Source: DAOUMU01 sp034409055 (GTDB taxonomy: Bacteria > Chloroflexota > Anaerolineae > 4572-78 > J111). From it: a DNA stretch of 23,414 nucleotides. Shown here one piece after another: positions 8,844-16,407 of the stretch (position 1 is the first letter of the stretch; each line of letters opens with the position of its first letter). The notes under the pieces were generated by a model. That model had not been told where the DNA came from. It made no database searches and was given only the letters and a program-made list of their open reading frames with translations. Location of the stretch: assembly GCA_034409055.1 (NCBI GenBank), contig DAOUMU010000244.1, forward strand, positions 1 to 23,414, written 5' to 3'. The position numbers were made by a program, and so were the translations under genes.

Positions 8844-10013
8844 ATGAAACGAGCTAATTTAGGACGCGGCCTATTTATCCTGGTCATTGTCGCTTTTTTC
8901 GGCTTTCGCTATTTTCAACTACACGGCTTTGTTTATCCGGTCTATATTCTCGTCTTTGCCGGGCTGGGACTATTGAGCCTGGCCAATCGCCTGTCAGCTC
9001 GTGGGCAGAATATGACCCTGAATGTGGGGATCAGCCTGATTTTTTTGGATTTTGTCTTCGCTGAAATCAATCTGGCCGAGGTTGGCCGAGCTTTCGCTAA
9101 AGCCAATTATTGGATGTTGATCCCATCAACCGTACTGGTGTTGTTGCACCTTTACTTTCGAACCTTGCGCTGGCAATGGCTGCTCAAACCAATGGGCGAT
9201 GTCCCCTTTTGGCCCGCCTTCCGGGGGTTGGTGATTGGTATTACCGGCAATACAGTGCTACCGGCTCGGGCTGGCGAGTTCTTGCGTGCTTATGTCTTGG
9301 GGCGATCCACTGGCCTTTCCAAAACGGGCGTTTTTGCCACCCTGGTGGTCGAACGTATTTTTGATGGCCTGACCGTGCTCCTGGTGCTGGTGGTGGTGGT
9401 GATTTTGGGGGTGCGTAATGAGATTCTGCAAACAGCCGGCATTTTGGGCGGTATCTTTTATGTTGGGGCGGTGATCGCTGTCCTGCTCTTTATGGCCAAG
9501 CGTCATTGGGCCGATACGTTGATCAACCGTTTCTTGCCCCAAAACTTGACCCGATTGACCTTGAGGTTGTTGGATGGGTTTAGCAGTGGCCTGGCCATTC
9601 TCAAAAATCCTCGTCAATTGGCGATGGTCACCTTTTGGAATATGCTAACCTGGATTATGACCCCGTTGTCTTTTTGGTTTGCCTTGCTGGCTTTTGATTT
9701 TGGTGCGCCGTTGCCCTGGCAAGCAGCGGTATTAATGCTGCCAGCGATGGCCCTGGGGTTGACCATTCCCGGCGCGCCGGGTGGGGTGGGCATGGTGCAG
9801 GCTGCGGTGAAACTGACTTTGGATGTTACCTTTGCCGGTTTGCCAGTTGCGGCCAATTTTGAAGAGAGTGTGGCTGCGGCCAGTATTTTGATTCACCTTT
9901 CCCAATTTGTCCCGGAAGTTATCCCCGGCATCGTTAGTTTTATGATCGAGGGCCTTTCTTCCAAAGATATCAGTGCCGGGCAAGAGATAGCAAGTAGCGA
10001 AGTTGCAGGGTAA
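8844..10013 (+). CDS. LPG synthase TM / flippase-like membrane protein (UPF0104)
   Basis: A 389-residue polytopic protein of the lysylphosphatidylglycerol synthase transmembrane family (PF03706, related to the MprF N-terminal domain and archaeal AglD). Diagnostic stretches are RTLRWQWLL (106-114), NTVLPARAGEFLRAYVLG (136-153), VVERIFDGL (169-176) and the late PGAPGGVGMVQ. Members are linked to lipid flipping or to lipid-linked sugar metabolism. At the end of an operon with a polyprenyl-P-sugar synthase and GT-C proteins, a role in moving the lipid-linked sugar across the membrane is plausible but unproven. AAAGGA upstream supports ATG 8844. The last codons (IASSEVAG) fall in AGCAAGTAGC-type repeat-like DNA that continues past the stop, so the C-terminus may have been acquired from that repeat. 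Confidence 0.85.
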   Translation: MKRANLGRGLFILVIVAFFGFRYFQLHGFVYPVYILVFAGLGLLSLANRLSARGQNMTLNVGISLIFLDFVFAEINLAEVGRAFAKANYWMLIPSTVLVLLHLYFRTLRWQWLLKPMGDVPFWPAFRGLVIGITGNTVLPARAGEFLRAYVLGRSTGLSKTGVFATLVVERIFDGLTVLLVLVVVVILGVRNEILQTAGILGGIFYVGAVIAVLLFMAKRHWADTLINRFLPQNLTRLTLRLLDGFSSGLAILKNPRQLAMVTFWNMLTWIMTPLSFWFALLAFDFGAPLPWQAAVLMLPAMALGLTIPGAPGGVGMVQAAVKLTLDVTFAGLPVAANFEESVAAASILIHLSQFVPEVIPGIVSFMIEGLSSKDISAGQEIASSEVAG

Positions 10014-10092
10014 TAGGTAGCCAGGATGCTGATATAATAATAATTTACTTGAAACTACACCTGCCAGATCTATAAAGTCCTTCTCGTGATTT

Positions 10093-10158
10093 TTTAACCA
10101 TTTTCTAACTCATTTCACATTTTAGTTCCTATTGTCCTATGTTACCGTGAGGACGGTT
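10093..10158 (+). promoter_or_regulatory. Repeat-activated promoter of the aminosugar operon (copy B)
   Basis: Near-duplicate of the promoter at 2638-2703. Units TTTAACCA (10093-10100), TCTAACTC (10104-10111) and TCACATTT (10115-10122) repeat at 11 bp. The first fits the cyanobacterial Pho-box consensus PyTTAAPyPy(T/A) as I recall it. TTCACA (10114-10119) and TATGTT (10138-10143) form a sigma70-like pair with an 18-bp spacer. Relative to copy A there is one T-to-C change and one inserted T across 10095-10144. The flanking intergenic DNA is unrelated, so the element is conserved or was duplicated as a unit. Confidence 0.65.
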
Positions 10159-10255
10159 TGTGATCTTCACTGAAGGTATACTGGAAGTTGAAATGATACT
10201 TAAGCAGATAGAAAAAAGTGATCGGAAAAGTATCCTGGCAACTGACGGGAGACAA

Positions 10256-11221
10256 ATGACCTCTTTCACTATATCCGTTGTGGTGCCTGTGTATAACAGC
10301 GAAGGTACCCTGGCAGAATTGGTGCAACGATTACACGCAGTACTACCCTCTTGCGCCAGCGCATTTGAGATTGTCTTGGTGAATGATGGCAGTCGGGATC
10401 GTAGTTGGCAGGTTATTGGAGATATTGTCACAAAGTTTCCTGCCGTACGTGGCCTCAATTTGATGCGTAATTACGGCCAGCATAATGCATTGTTGGCCGG
10501 CATTCGAGTGGCTAAGTATGAGCTTATTGTAACTATGGACGATGATTTGCAGAACCCGCCGGAGGAAATACCCAAGCTTATCGAGAAACTGGCTGAAGGG
10601 TACGACGCAGTATATGGTGCACCGGCCCAAGAGCAACATGGTTTGTGGCGTGATCTGGCTTCCCAGATAACCAAGCTAGCTTTACAGGCGAGCATGGGGG
10701 TGGACACAGCCCGTAAGGTCAGTGCTTTCCGGGTATTTCGGACTCGATTACGGGATGCTTTTGCCGATTATCGTAGTCCGTTTCTATCAATAGATGTTTT
10801 ACTGACCTGGGGTACAACCCGCTTTTCATTTGTAAAAGTCAGACACGAGCCACGCCCGGTAGGTGAATCGAATTACACGTTTGGCAAGCTGGTTACCCAT
10901 GCCTTGAATATGATCACGGGCTTTAGCACCCTACCCCTAAAGATGGCCAGCCTGATTGGTTTCGGATTTACCCTATTCGGTTTGGGGGTTTTGGCCTATG
11001 TTATTGGACGCTATCTGTTGCAAGGAAGCGTTGTTGCCGGTTTTCCATTTTTGGCTTCAATAATTGCCATCTTTTCCGGGGCCCAATTATTTGCTTTGGG
11101 GATTATCGGTGAGTACCTGGCCCGAATGCATTTCCGGATGATGGAGCGGCCAACTTATACCGTACAAGAGCAGTTGGTGAACCAAGAGGTGGAAAGGCAG
11201 AATGGCAACCAAGAATCTTGA
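10256..11221 (+). CDS. GT2 polyprenyl-phosphate sugar transferase (ArnC-like)
   Basis: A 321-residue GT2 resembling ArnC, which attaches a formylated 4-amino-sugar to undecaprenyl phosphate. Motifs: VVVPVYNSEG (8-17), LVNDGS, RNYGQHNALLAGI (71-83), metal-binding DDD at 95-97 then LQNPPEEIP, and GESNYTFGKL. Two C-terminal membrane segments are followed by IGEYLARMHF. Start choice: ATG 10256 has GGGAG at 10247-10251 and begins at the family domain. GTG 10160 (with GAGGA at 10149-10153) and ATG 10193 are in frame and would add 32 or 21 residues. The wecD-like gene starts 20 bases before this stop. The coupling to WecD/WecE suggests that its substrate is an N-acetylated 4-amino-4,6-dideoxyhexose nucleotide; that is inference. 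Confidence 0.83.
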   Translation: MTSFTISVVVPVYNSEGTLAELVQRLHAVLPSCASAFEIVLVNDGSRDRSWQVIGDIVTKFPAVRGLNLMRNYGQHNALLAGIRVAKYELIVTMDDDLQNPPEEIPKLIEKLAEGYDAVYGAPAQEQHGLWRDLASQITKLALQASMGVDTARKVSAFRVFRTRLRDAFADYRSPFLSIDVLLTWGTTRFSFVKVRHEPRPVGESNYTFGKLVTHALNMITGFSTLPLKMASLIGFGFTLFGLGVLAYVIGRYLLQGSVVAGFPFLASIIAIFSGAQLFALGIIGEYLARMHFRMMERPTYTVQEQLVNQEVERQNGNQES

Positions 11222-11969
11222 TCTCTGTGAACTTCTCGAGTGGGACACGAACTTCTTTGGTTTTCGGGTGGCGCGAGTCCGGGGAGAGGTACTTACGCCA
11301 GAACGAGTCCAGCAGATTGAGGCCTGGTGTCGTCAGGCCAAGGTGCGTTGTCTTTATTTTCTCTCCCGCGCCGACGATCCCAATACGACCAGATTGGCTG
11401 ACGACAACGGTTTTCAGTTCATAGATGTTCGCATGACGTTTGAGCGCAAGATTTCGACCGGAATAATAGATGGTGAAATGACTAAATCCAAAATCCAGGT
11501 TCGTCTTGCGCGTCCAGCAGATATTTGTCCGTTGCAAAACATTACCCGGGAAAGCTACCACGATACTCGCTTCTATTTCGATGCCAACTTTCCGAGGCAT
11601 CTCTGTGACTTATTGTACGAAACGTGGCTAAAACTCAGTTGTGAAGGCTATGCCGATGCCGTGTTGGTGGCGGAGCGTGATGGTATACCCGTTGGTTACA
11701 TTTCGTGTCATCTCGATGGAGAACCTCCTACTGGTAGAATCGGATTGGTCGGAGTCAGTCGTCAGGCCCAGGGTCAGGGTATCGGCCAAACACTCGTCTT
11801 CAGCGCCTTGGAATGGTTCTTGACTCAGGGAGCGCCGGATGTGATTGTGGTTACCCAGGGGCGGAATATTGCGGCTCAACGTCTCTACCAGCGCTGTGGC
11901 TTTTTGACCCAAACCGTCCAACTCTGGTACCATAAGTGGTATCCACCTGTGGAGGTGATCGATGGGTAA
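11202..11969 (+). CDS. wecD: GNAT N-acetyltransferase, WecD/RffC-like
   Basis: A 255-residue protein that probably acetylates the 4-amino group of a dTDP-4-amino-4,6-dideoxyhexose with acetyl-CoA. The N-terminal LEWDTNFFGFRVARV (12-26) and the internal DTRFYFDANFP (121-131) are typical of the TDP-fucosamine acetyltransferase family. The GNAT acetyl-CoA loop is QAQGQGIG (188-195), followed by RNIAAQRLYQRCGF (221-234). It overlaps the GT2 gene by 20 bases at its start and wecE by 8 bases at its end, so the three are translationally coupled. In Enterobacteria WecE and WecD act in sequence to give dTDP-Fuc4NAc, matching this order of partners. A different 4-aminohexose isomer cannot be excluded. 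AGAGGT at 11185-11190 or AAAGG at 11193-11197 could serve as ribosome-binding site. Confidence 0.78.
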   Translation: MATKNLDLCELLEWDTNFFGFRVARVRGEVLTPERVQQIEAWCRQAKVRCLYFLSRADDPNTTRLADDNGFQFIDVRMTFERKISTGIIDGEMTKSKIQVRLARPADICPLQNITRESYHDTRFYFDANFPRHLCDLLYETWLKLSCEGYADAVLVAERDGIPVGYISCHLDGEPPTGRIGLVGVSRQAQGQGIGQTLVFSALEWFLTQGAPDVIVVTQGRNIAAQRLYQRCGFLTQTVQLWYHKWYPPVEVIDG

Positions 11970-13101
11970 TTATCGCATCCCTTTCAATCGTCCCTGTTTC
12001 GAGGGTAAGGAACTGGCCTATATTGCCCAGGCTATCGCTAACGGGCACATTTCGGGTGATGGACTGTTTACGAAAAAATGTCACGCCCTGTTTGAACAAG
12101 AATTGGGGGTAGCCAAGGTGCTACTTACAACGTCCTGTACCCACGCTTTGGAAATGGCTGCCTTGTTGCTAAACCTCCGGCCGGGGGACGAAGTGATCAT
12201 TCCTTCCTTCACCTTTGTTTCCACGGTTAACGCCTTTGTCCTGCGTGGCGCCCGGCCTATTTTTATTGACATTCGGCCGGATACCCTCAATCTGGACGAA
12301 GCCCAACTGGAACCACTCATTACACTCCGGACCAAAGCGATTGTGCCGGTGCATTATGCCGGGGTAGGTTGCGAGATGGATACCATCCTGGAACTTGCCA
12401 GGCGCTATGGTGTGGCTGTAGTCGAAGACAATGCCCACGGTCTGTTTGGCCAATACAAGGGTAAGTATCTGGGTACCTTTGGCGACCTGGCCACACAGAG
12501 TTTTCACGAGACCAAGAACTTCACTTGCGGCGAGGGTGGGGCGCTTTTTATCAACGATCCACAGTACATTGAGCGGGCCGAGATCATTCGCGAGAAAGGT
12601 ACCAATCGCAGTCTCTTTTTCCGGGGCCAGGTGGATAAATACACCTGGATCGATCTTGGCTCCAGCTATCTCCCTTCGGATGTGTTGGCCGCCTTTCTAT
12701 ACGCCCAGTTAGAAAACAGAGAGCATGTGTTAGCCCAGCGTAAACGTATTTGGGATACCTATAGGGCCGAGCTGGCAGATTGGGCTACGGCTAATGACGT
12801 GCGTTTGCCCACCATCCCGGCCCATTGTAAACAGGCCTATCATATGTTTTACATCGTATTACCATCGCTTGGGGCCCGGACGTGCTTGATTGAACATCTA
12901 AAAAGCAAGGGGATTTTGAGTGTGTTTCATTACCTGCCCTTGCACCTGGCGTCTATGGGGCAACAGTATGGTTATAAGGAGGGAGATTGTCCTGTCACGG
13001 AATCGATTAGCGACCGCTTGTTGCGTTTACCCTTTTACAACGAGTTGGTGCCAGACGAACAGGCTGAAGTTATCGAGTCGGTGCAAGAGATGAGTTTTTA
13101 G
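11962..13101 (+). CDS. wecE: dTDP-4-amino-4,6-dideoxygalactose transaminase
   Basis: A 379-residue PLP-dependent sugar aminotransferase (DegT/DnrJ/EryC1 fold), very close in sequence to E. coli WecE/RffA. Matching stretches include IPFNRPCFEGKEL, CTHALEMAALLL, VHYAGVGCEMDT, FHETKNFTCGEGGA with the PLP lysine K185, and REKGTNRSLFFRGQVDKYTW. D156 in VVEDNAHG should contact the PLP ring nitrogen. It converts dTDP-4-keto-6-deoxyglucose to dTDP-4-amino-4,6-dideoxygalactose with glutamate. The ribosome-binding site GGAGGTGATC (11951-11960) is a full 10-base match to the usual 16S 3' end, 6 bases from the ATG counted from GGAGG, implying very strong translation. The start overlaps the wecD stop by 8 bases. 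No wecF or dTDP-glucose pathway genes are in the window. Confidence 0.93.
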   Translation: MGNYRIPFNRPCFEGKELAYIAQAIANGHISGDGLFTKKCHALFEQELGVAKVLLTTSCTHALEMAALLLNLRPGDEVIIPSFTFVSTVNAFVLRGARPIFIDIRPDTLNLDEAQLEPLITLRTKAIVPVHYAGVGCEMDTILELARRYGVAVVEDNAHGLFGQYKGKYLGTFGDLATQSFHETKNFTCGEGGALFINDPQYIERAEIIREKGTNRSLFFRGQVDKYTWIDLGSSYLPSDVLAAFLYAQLENREHVLAQRKRIWDTYRAELADWATANDVRLPTIPAHCKQAYHMFYIVLPSLGARTCLIEHLKSKGILSVFHYLPLHLASMGQQYGYKEGDCPVTESISDRLLRLPFYNELVPDEQAEVIESVQEMSF

Positions 13102-13133
13102 TGGTGTCAATGATCTTTGTTCGTTATCATCCA

Positions 13134-14657
13134 ATGCGTATTGCTTTGCTGATAATCTTAGTTCTATTTCTCGTTTTCAATAACGCCCCGGCTAGCTTTG
13201 CCCAACAACCTGATACAGGCGTGCAATGGAGCCAGGTCATGCCTATCCCTTCACCTAAAGAGGTTAACTCCTGGTTTCCTGATTTAGCAGTAGACAGTCA
13301 AGATCATGTCCACGTTGTCTGGAATGTAACCGGAGATCTTGGAGTGGACCATCTAGGGGGAGAGAGCGTTTTCTATTCTATGTGGGATGGCCAACAATGG
13401 TCGTCATTCAACGATATTGTAACTCCTGGGAAAGGTATTGTCCGCCATGCGATTGCCGTAGATGCCTATGATACCCTTCATTTTGTGTTTGGTTGGCTTA
13501 AGATGTATCATAAACAAGCTCTGTCTAATGAAGCCTCATCGGCCGCCGCCTGGACTTTGCCAACCTTGGTGAATAGCAGAGGCGGCACGTATATGAAAGA
13601 CATCGTGGTCTATCAAGACACGCTGCACGTCCTCTATGATGATTATGGCGCCGGAGATGAAGAGGGTGAATGTCCGCAGTGCGCCGATATCTTCTACCGC
13701 CGTTCTCCCGACCGAGGGCTGACCTGGTCTGCGCCGGTTGCTCTATTTCTTACTGATCACGTAGGTTCCGCCCGCTCCCAAATAGAAATAGATAGAACAG
13801 GGACGATATACGTGACCTGGGACGAAGGATGGGATCGTCTCTCCGACCAGCAATCCCCTCAAAAGTCTGGTGTCTATATGTATTCTACCGACGGAGGCTA
13901 CACCTGGTCTAGGCCATCAATCATCTCATATCCTGATTCAAGCAATGTTCAACTGACAGTGGGTAGTAATAGCCAGGGCGGGGTGATGTTAGTCTGGCGA
14001 ACTCTCTCGCGGGAATATCCAGGTATCTATTATATGTGGTCTGTGGATTATGGAGAGAGTTGGTCACCACCGCAAACGCTGCCCAGTGTTGTGGCCAGAA
14101 GTTCAACGACACCTTTCGATATGTATGATATGGCTACCGATAGTGCCGGGCATATTCATCTGCTGGTTGTAGGGCATTTGTCTGCAGAACAAGATAATCA
14201 GAAACCGCCAGGGCTCTATCACTTCAAGTGGGATGGAAATAACTGGTCTTCTCCCACGTTGATTTATGAAGGAAACTGGCACCCTGAGTATCCACACTTG
14301 ATCATACATCAAGGAAACCAATTCCATGCTACCTGGTTCATCCGTCAAGATCTTTTTAATCCTACTGAGCCTAACCAGGTTTGGTACGCCCAAGGCCACT
14401 CATCAGCTCCTGCCCAGACACCGATTCCTCCGCCAACTTTCACACCGACCCCCCCACCTCCAACACCCACGCCCACCCTGACCCCGACGCCAACGTCCAC
14501 TATCGATCCCGGTCTAATTCAGGTCACCATCCCGACAGGGGCCATCGATTCTGCCAATACCAATACAGATGAGTTGATCCTGCTGGTTATGAGCTTGCTC
14601 CCGGCTGCACTGATCATTACGGTAATCGTGATTGGTGTTCGCTTCTGGCGCAGATGA
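13134..14657 (+). CDS. Secreted, membrane-anchored Asp-box beta-propeller (copy 1)
   Basis: A 507-residue exported protein with signal peptide 1-23 (cleavage likely after SFA). Seven related blade motifs of the form D-hhh-D-x-x-G/D-x-hhHhhW begin near residues 50, 106, 156, 216, 273, 332 and 388, 50-60 residues apart. Three Asp-boxes (S-x-D-x-G-x-x-W) lie at 191-198, 251-258 and 303-310. A Thr-Pro stalk (about 429-455) precedes a final membrane helix (481-500) ending VRFWRR, so the propeller faces outwards. The sialidase FRIP motif is not seen, so binding rather than hydrolysis is likelier. The only two cysteines are C180-x-x-C183. ATG 13134 is chosen because it aligns with the paralogue's start; GTG 13101 and ATG 13110 are alternatives. 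It follows wecE closely, so it is probably in the same operon. Confidence 0.82.
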   Translation: MRIALLIILVLFLVFNNAPASFAQQPDTGVQWSQVMPIPSPKEVNSWFPDLAVDSQDHVHVVWNVTGDLGVDHLGGESVFYSMWDGQQWSSFNDIVTPGKGIVRHAIAVDAYDTLHFVFGWLKMYHKQALSNEASSAAAWTLPTLVNSRGGTYMKDIVVYQDTLHVLYDDYGAGDEEGECPQCADIFYRRSPDRGLTWSAPVALFLTDHVGSARSQIEIDRTGTIYVTWDEGWDRLSDQQSPQKSGVYMYSTDGGYTWSRPSIISYPDSSNVQLTVGSNSQGGVMLVWRTLSREYPGIYYMWSVDYGESWSPPQTLPSVVARSSTTPFDMYDMATDSAGHIHLLVVGHLSAEQDNQKPPGLYHFKWDGNNWSSPTLIYEGNWHPEYPHLIIHQGNQFHATWFIRQDLFNPTEPNQVWYAQGHSSAPAQTPIPPPTFTPTPPPPTPTPTLTPTPTSTIDPGLIQVTIPTGAIDSANTNTDELILLVMSLLPAALIITVIVIGVRFWRR

Positions 14658-14667
14658 GTGGGACATA

Positions 14668-14705
14668 TTGCTAACTTGTCAACAGTGCTACGGGCAAGTT
14701 AGCAA
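14668..14705. repeat. Perfect 11-bp inverted repeat between the propeller genes
   Basis: TTGCTAACTTG (14668-14678) and CAAGTTAGCAA (14695-14705) are exact reverse complements with a 16-base loop, starting 11 bases after the upstream stop codon. No T-run follows, so it is not a classic terminator. It may attenuate, process or protect the mRNA between the two paralogues. The sequence after it (ACTTACCCTAC) recalls the hairpin at 1337-1377. Confidence 0.5.
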
Positions 14706-14742
14706 CTTACCCTACATCTTATATCCGTTGCATAATATGCTA

Positions 14743-16356
14743 ATGGCACGTATTTTTCTGTTGATAATCTTGCTGCTATGGCTTGTATTTGGTAGCCTGT
14801 CCTCGACCTTGGCTCAACAACCTGAAACAGGGGTACAGTGGAGTCGGGGTATGCGCATTTCCCCACTTGAAGAAAGCAACTCTCGGTTGGCTGATTTGGC
14901 GGTGGATGGTCAAGGGCGTGTCCATGTGGTCTGGGACGAGATCATTGACGAGGACCACCAGCCTACCTCCGAAGAGATAGGTATTGGTTTGGCTACCTCT
15001 CAAGAAGAAAGTGTTGTTTTCTATTCCGTATGGGATGGACAACAATGGTCACAGGCCAATGATATTGTCCCTTTGCGACAAGATGCTATTCGCAGCGCGA
15101 TTGCAGTGGACAATTATGACCTGCTTCATTTACTGTTTGGTCATGATCCATCTCTGAGCTTGTACTACAAGCAGGCCCCGGCCAGCCAAGGATTTTCAGC
15201 AGTGGGCTGGACACCTCCACGCCTGGTCAATAATAAATTTGGCACACATACAGGCGACATAACCGTGTATCAAGATACAATTCACATCGTCTACGATGAT
15301 GGTGAGGTGCCGCAGGTAGGTGAATGTCGGGGGTGTGTTCATATCTTTTACCGCTATTCCCCCGATCGAGGGCTGACCTGGTCTACGCCTGTGGCTCTCT
15401 TCCCAGCCAGTGAAACAAGTTCCGTGGCCCGCCCCCAGGTAAAAGTAGATAGAACCGGTACGATTCATGTAACCTGGGACGAAACAGGTTGGGATTTTCT
15501 CCACAATCAAAAACAGTATGGTGTCTACATGTATTCTACCGATGGGGGGAGCAGTTGGTCTACTCCGACCATCGTCTCGTACTACAATTTACCCAGTACT
15601 CAACTGGCAGTGGGCAGTAATGACCAGGGAGGGGTGATGTTGGTCTGGCGAACTACCCTGCCGGAATATCGAGGCATTTATTATATGTGGTCTGTAGATA
15701 ATGGACAGAGTTGGATGCCGCCCCAAACACTCCCTAATATCGTGGCTAGAGAATGGAATGCGCGGTTATTTGATATGTACGATATGGCTACGGATAGTGC
15801 CGGCCATATTCATCTGCTGGCTATAGGATACACATCTGCCAATCAAGAACTGCCGGGGCTCTATCACCTGGAATGGAACGGGAATACCTGGTCTCACCCC
15901 ACGCCTGTTTATGAGGCAAGCTGGGCTCCCGAATATCCGCGCCTGGTTATACATGGGGGAAATCAACTCCATGCGACATGGTTTATCCGGGGTAACGTTC
16001 AGGCAACTGTTGAATCTGACCAGGTTCAGAGAACTGTTGAACCTGACCAGACTCAGGAAAATGTTGAGACGAACCAAGTTTGGTACGCCTATGGCCAAGC
16101 ATTAGCACCGGCCGAGACACCGGTTATCCGACCAACCTTCACCCCACCTCCTTCACCTTTGACGCCTACCCCTACACCGGCACCTACCCCAACTCCCACC
16201 CTCTCCGACTCTGTAACTCGGCTTTCCGTTCCCGAAGGGAGCGCTGAGTCTATCTATACTGAAATAGATGACTTGCTTCTACTAGCCAAGAGCCTGCTCC
16301 CGGTTGCGCTGCTTATTGTTGTGATTATAATGGGTATTCGCCATTGGCCACGCTAG
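14743..16356 (+). CDS. Secreted, membrane-anchored Asp-box beta-propeller (copy 2)
   Basis: A 537-residue paralogue of the preceding gene, similar throughout, so a tandem duplication. The signal peptide spans about 1-24 (MARIFLLIILLLW, then STLA before QQPETGVQW). Asp-boxes are SPDRGLTW, STDGGSSW and SVDNGQSW. GECRGC again holds the only cysteines. A Thr-Pro stalk and a C-terminal helix ending GIRHWPR anchor it to the membrane. It differs by a longer first inter-blade loop and by three tandem copies of a TVExDQxQ unit before NQVWYA. The frame is open back to 14632, but that stretch overlaps the upstream gene and the hairpin and precedes the signal peptide. ATG 14737 is an alternative start two codons upstream. 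No good ribosome-binding site is seen. Confidence 0.82.
   Translation: MARIFLLIILLLWLVFGSLSSTLAQQPETGVQWSRGMRISPLEESNSRLADLAVDGQGRVHVVWDEIIDEDHQPTSEEIGIGLATSQEESVVFYSVWDGQQWSQANDIVPLRQDAIRSAIAVDNYDLLHLLFGHDPSLSLYYKQAPASQGFSAVGWTPPRLVNNKFGTHTGDITVYQDTIHIVYDDGEVPQVGECRGCVHIFYRYSPDRGLTWSTPVALFPASETSSVARPQVKVDRTGTIHVTWDETGWDFLHNQKQYGVYMYSTDGGSSWSTPTIVSYYNLPSTQLAVGSNDQGGVMLVWRTTLPEYRGIYYMWSVDNGQSWMPPQTLPNIVAREWNARLFDMYDMATDSAGHIHLLAIGYTSANQELPGLYHLEWNGNTWSHPTPVYEASWAPEYPRLVIHGGNQLHATWFIRGNVQATVESDQVQRTVEPDQTQENVETNQVWYAYGQALAPAETPVIRPTFTPPPSPLTPTPTPAPTPTPTLSDSVTRLSVPEGSAESIYTEIDDLLLLAKSLLPVALLIVVIIMGIRHWPR
16006..16080 (+). repeat. 27-bp tandem repeat inside propeller copy 2
   Basis: Three units begin at 16006, 16033 and 16060 with ACTGTTGAA / ACTGTTGAA / AATGTTGAG; the first two are full 27-base copies and the third is 21 bases. 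Being a multiple of three, they encode a repeating TVE-DQ-Q segment just before the conserved NQVWYA. Copy 1 has only one equivalent (TEPNQVWYA), so the repeat expanded after the gene duplicated. Confidence 0.75.
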
Positions 16357-16407
16357 GATAGTCACTTATTCTCCAGCCGGCGATTCTGAATTTAACCGGT
16401 TAGGTAG
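16357..16407. other. Short convergent intergenic region
   Basis: Fifty-one bases separate the end of propeller copy 2 from the end of the minus-strand GT4 gene. It contains the perfect palindrome TAACCGGTTA (16393-16402). There is no stem with a T-run, so no terminator can be named. Confidence 0.3.

Noticed and set aside
11103..11600. 165-codon minus-strand open frame over the GT2/wecD junction
   Set aside because: It is antisense to two clearly recognisable genes and shows no known domain; several similar antisense frames exist in the window and are shadows.
14632..14742. In-frame upstream extension of propeller copy 2
   Set aside because: It would bury the signal peptide and runs through an 11-bp hairpin; the start at 14743 aligns with that of copy 1.
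13134..16356. Active sialidase pair
   Set aside because: Asp-boxes are structural and found in many propellers. The FRIP arginine motif is not seen, so catalytic sialidase activity is not claimed.
16393..16402. TAACCGGTTA as a bidirectional terminator
   Set aside because: A 10-bp palindrome without a loop or T-run cannot form a standard intrinsic terminator.
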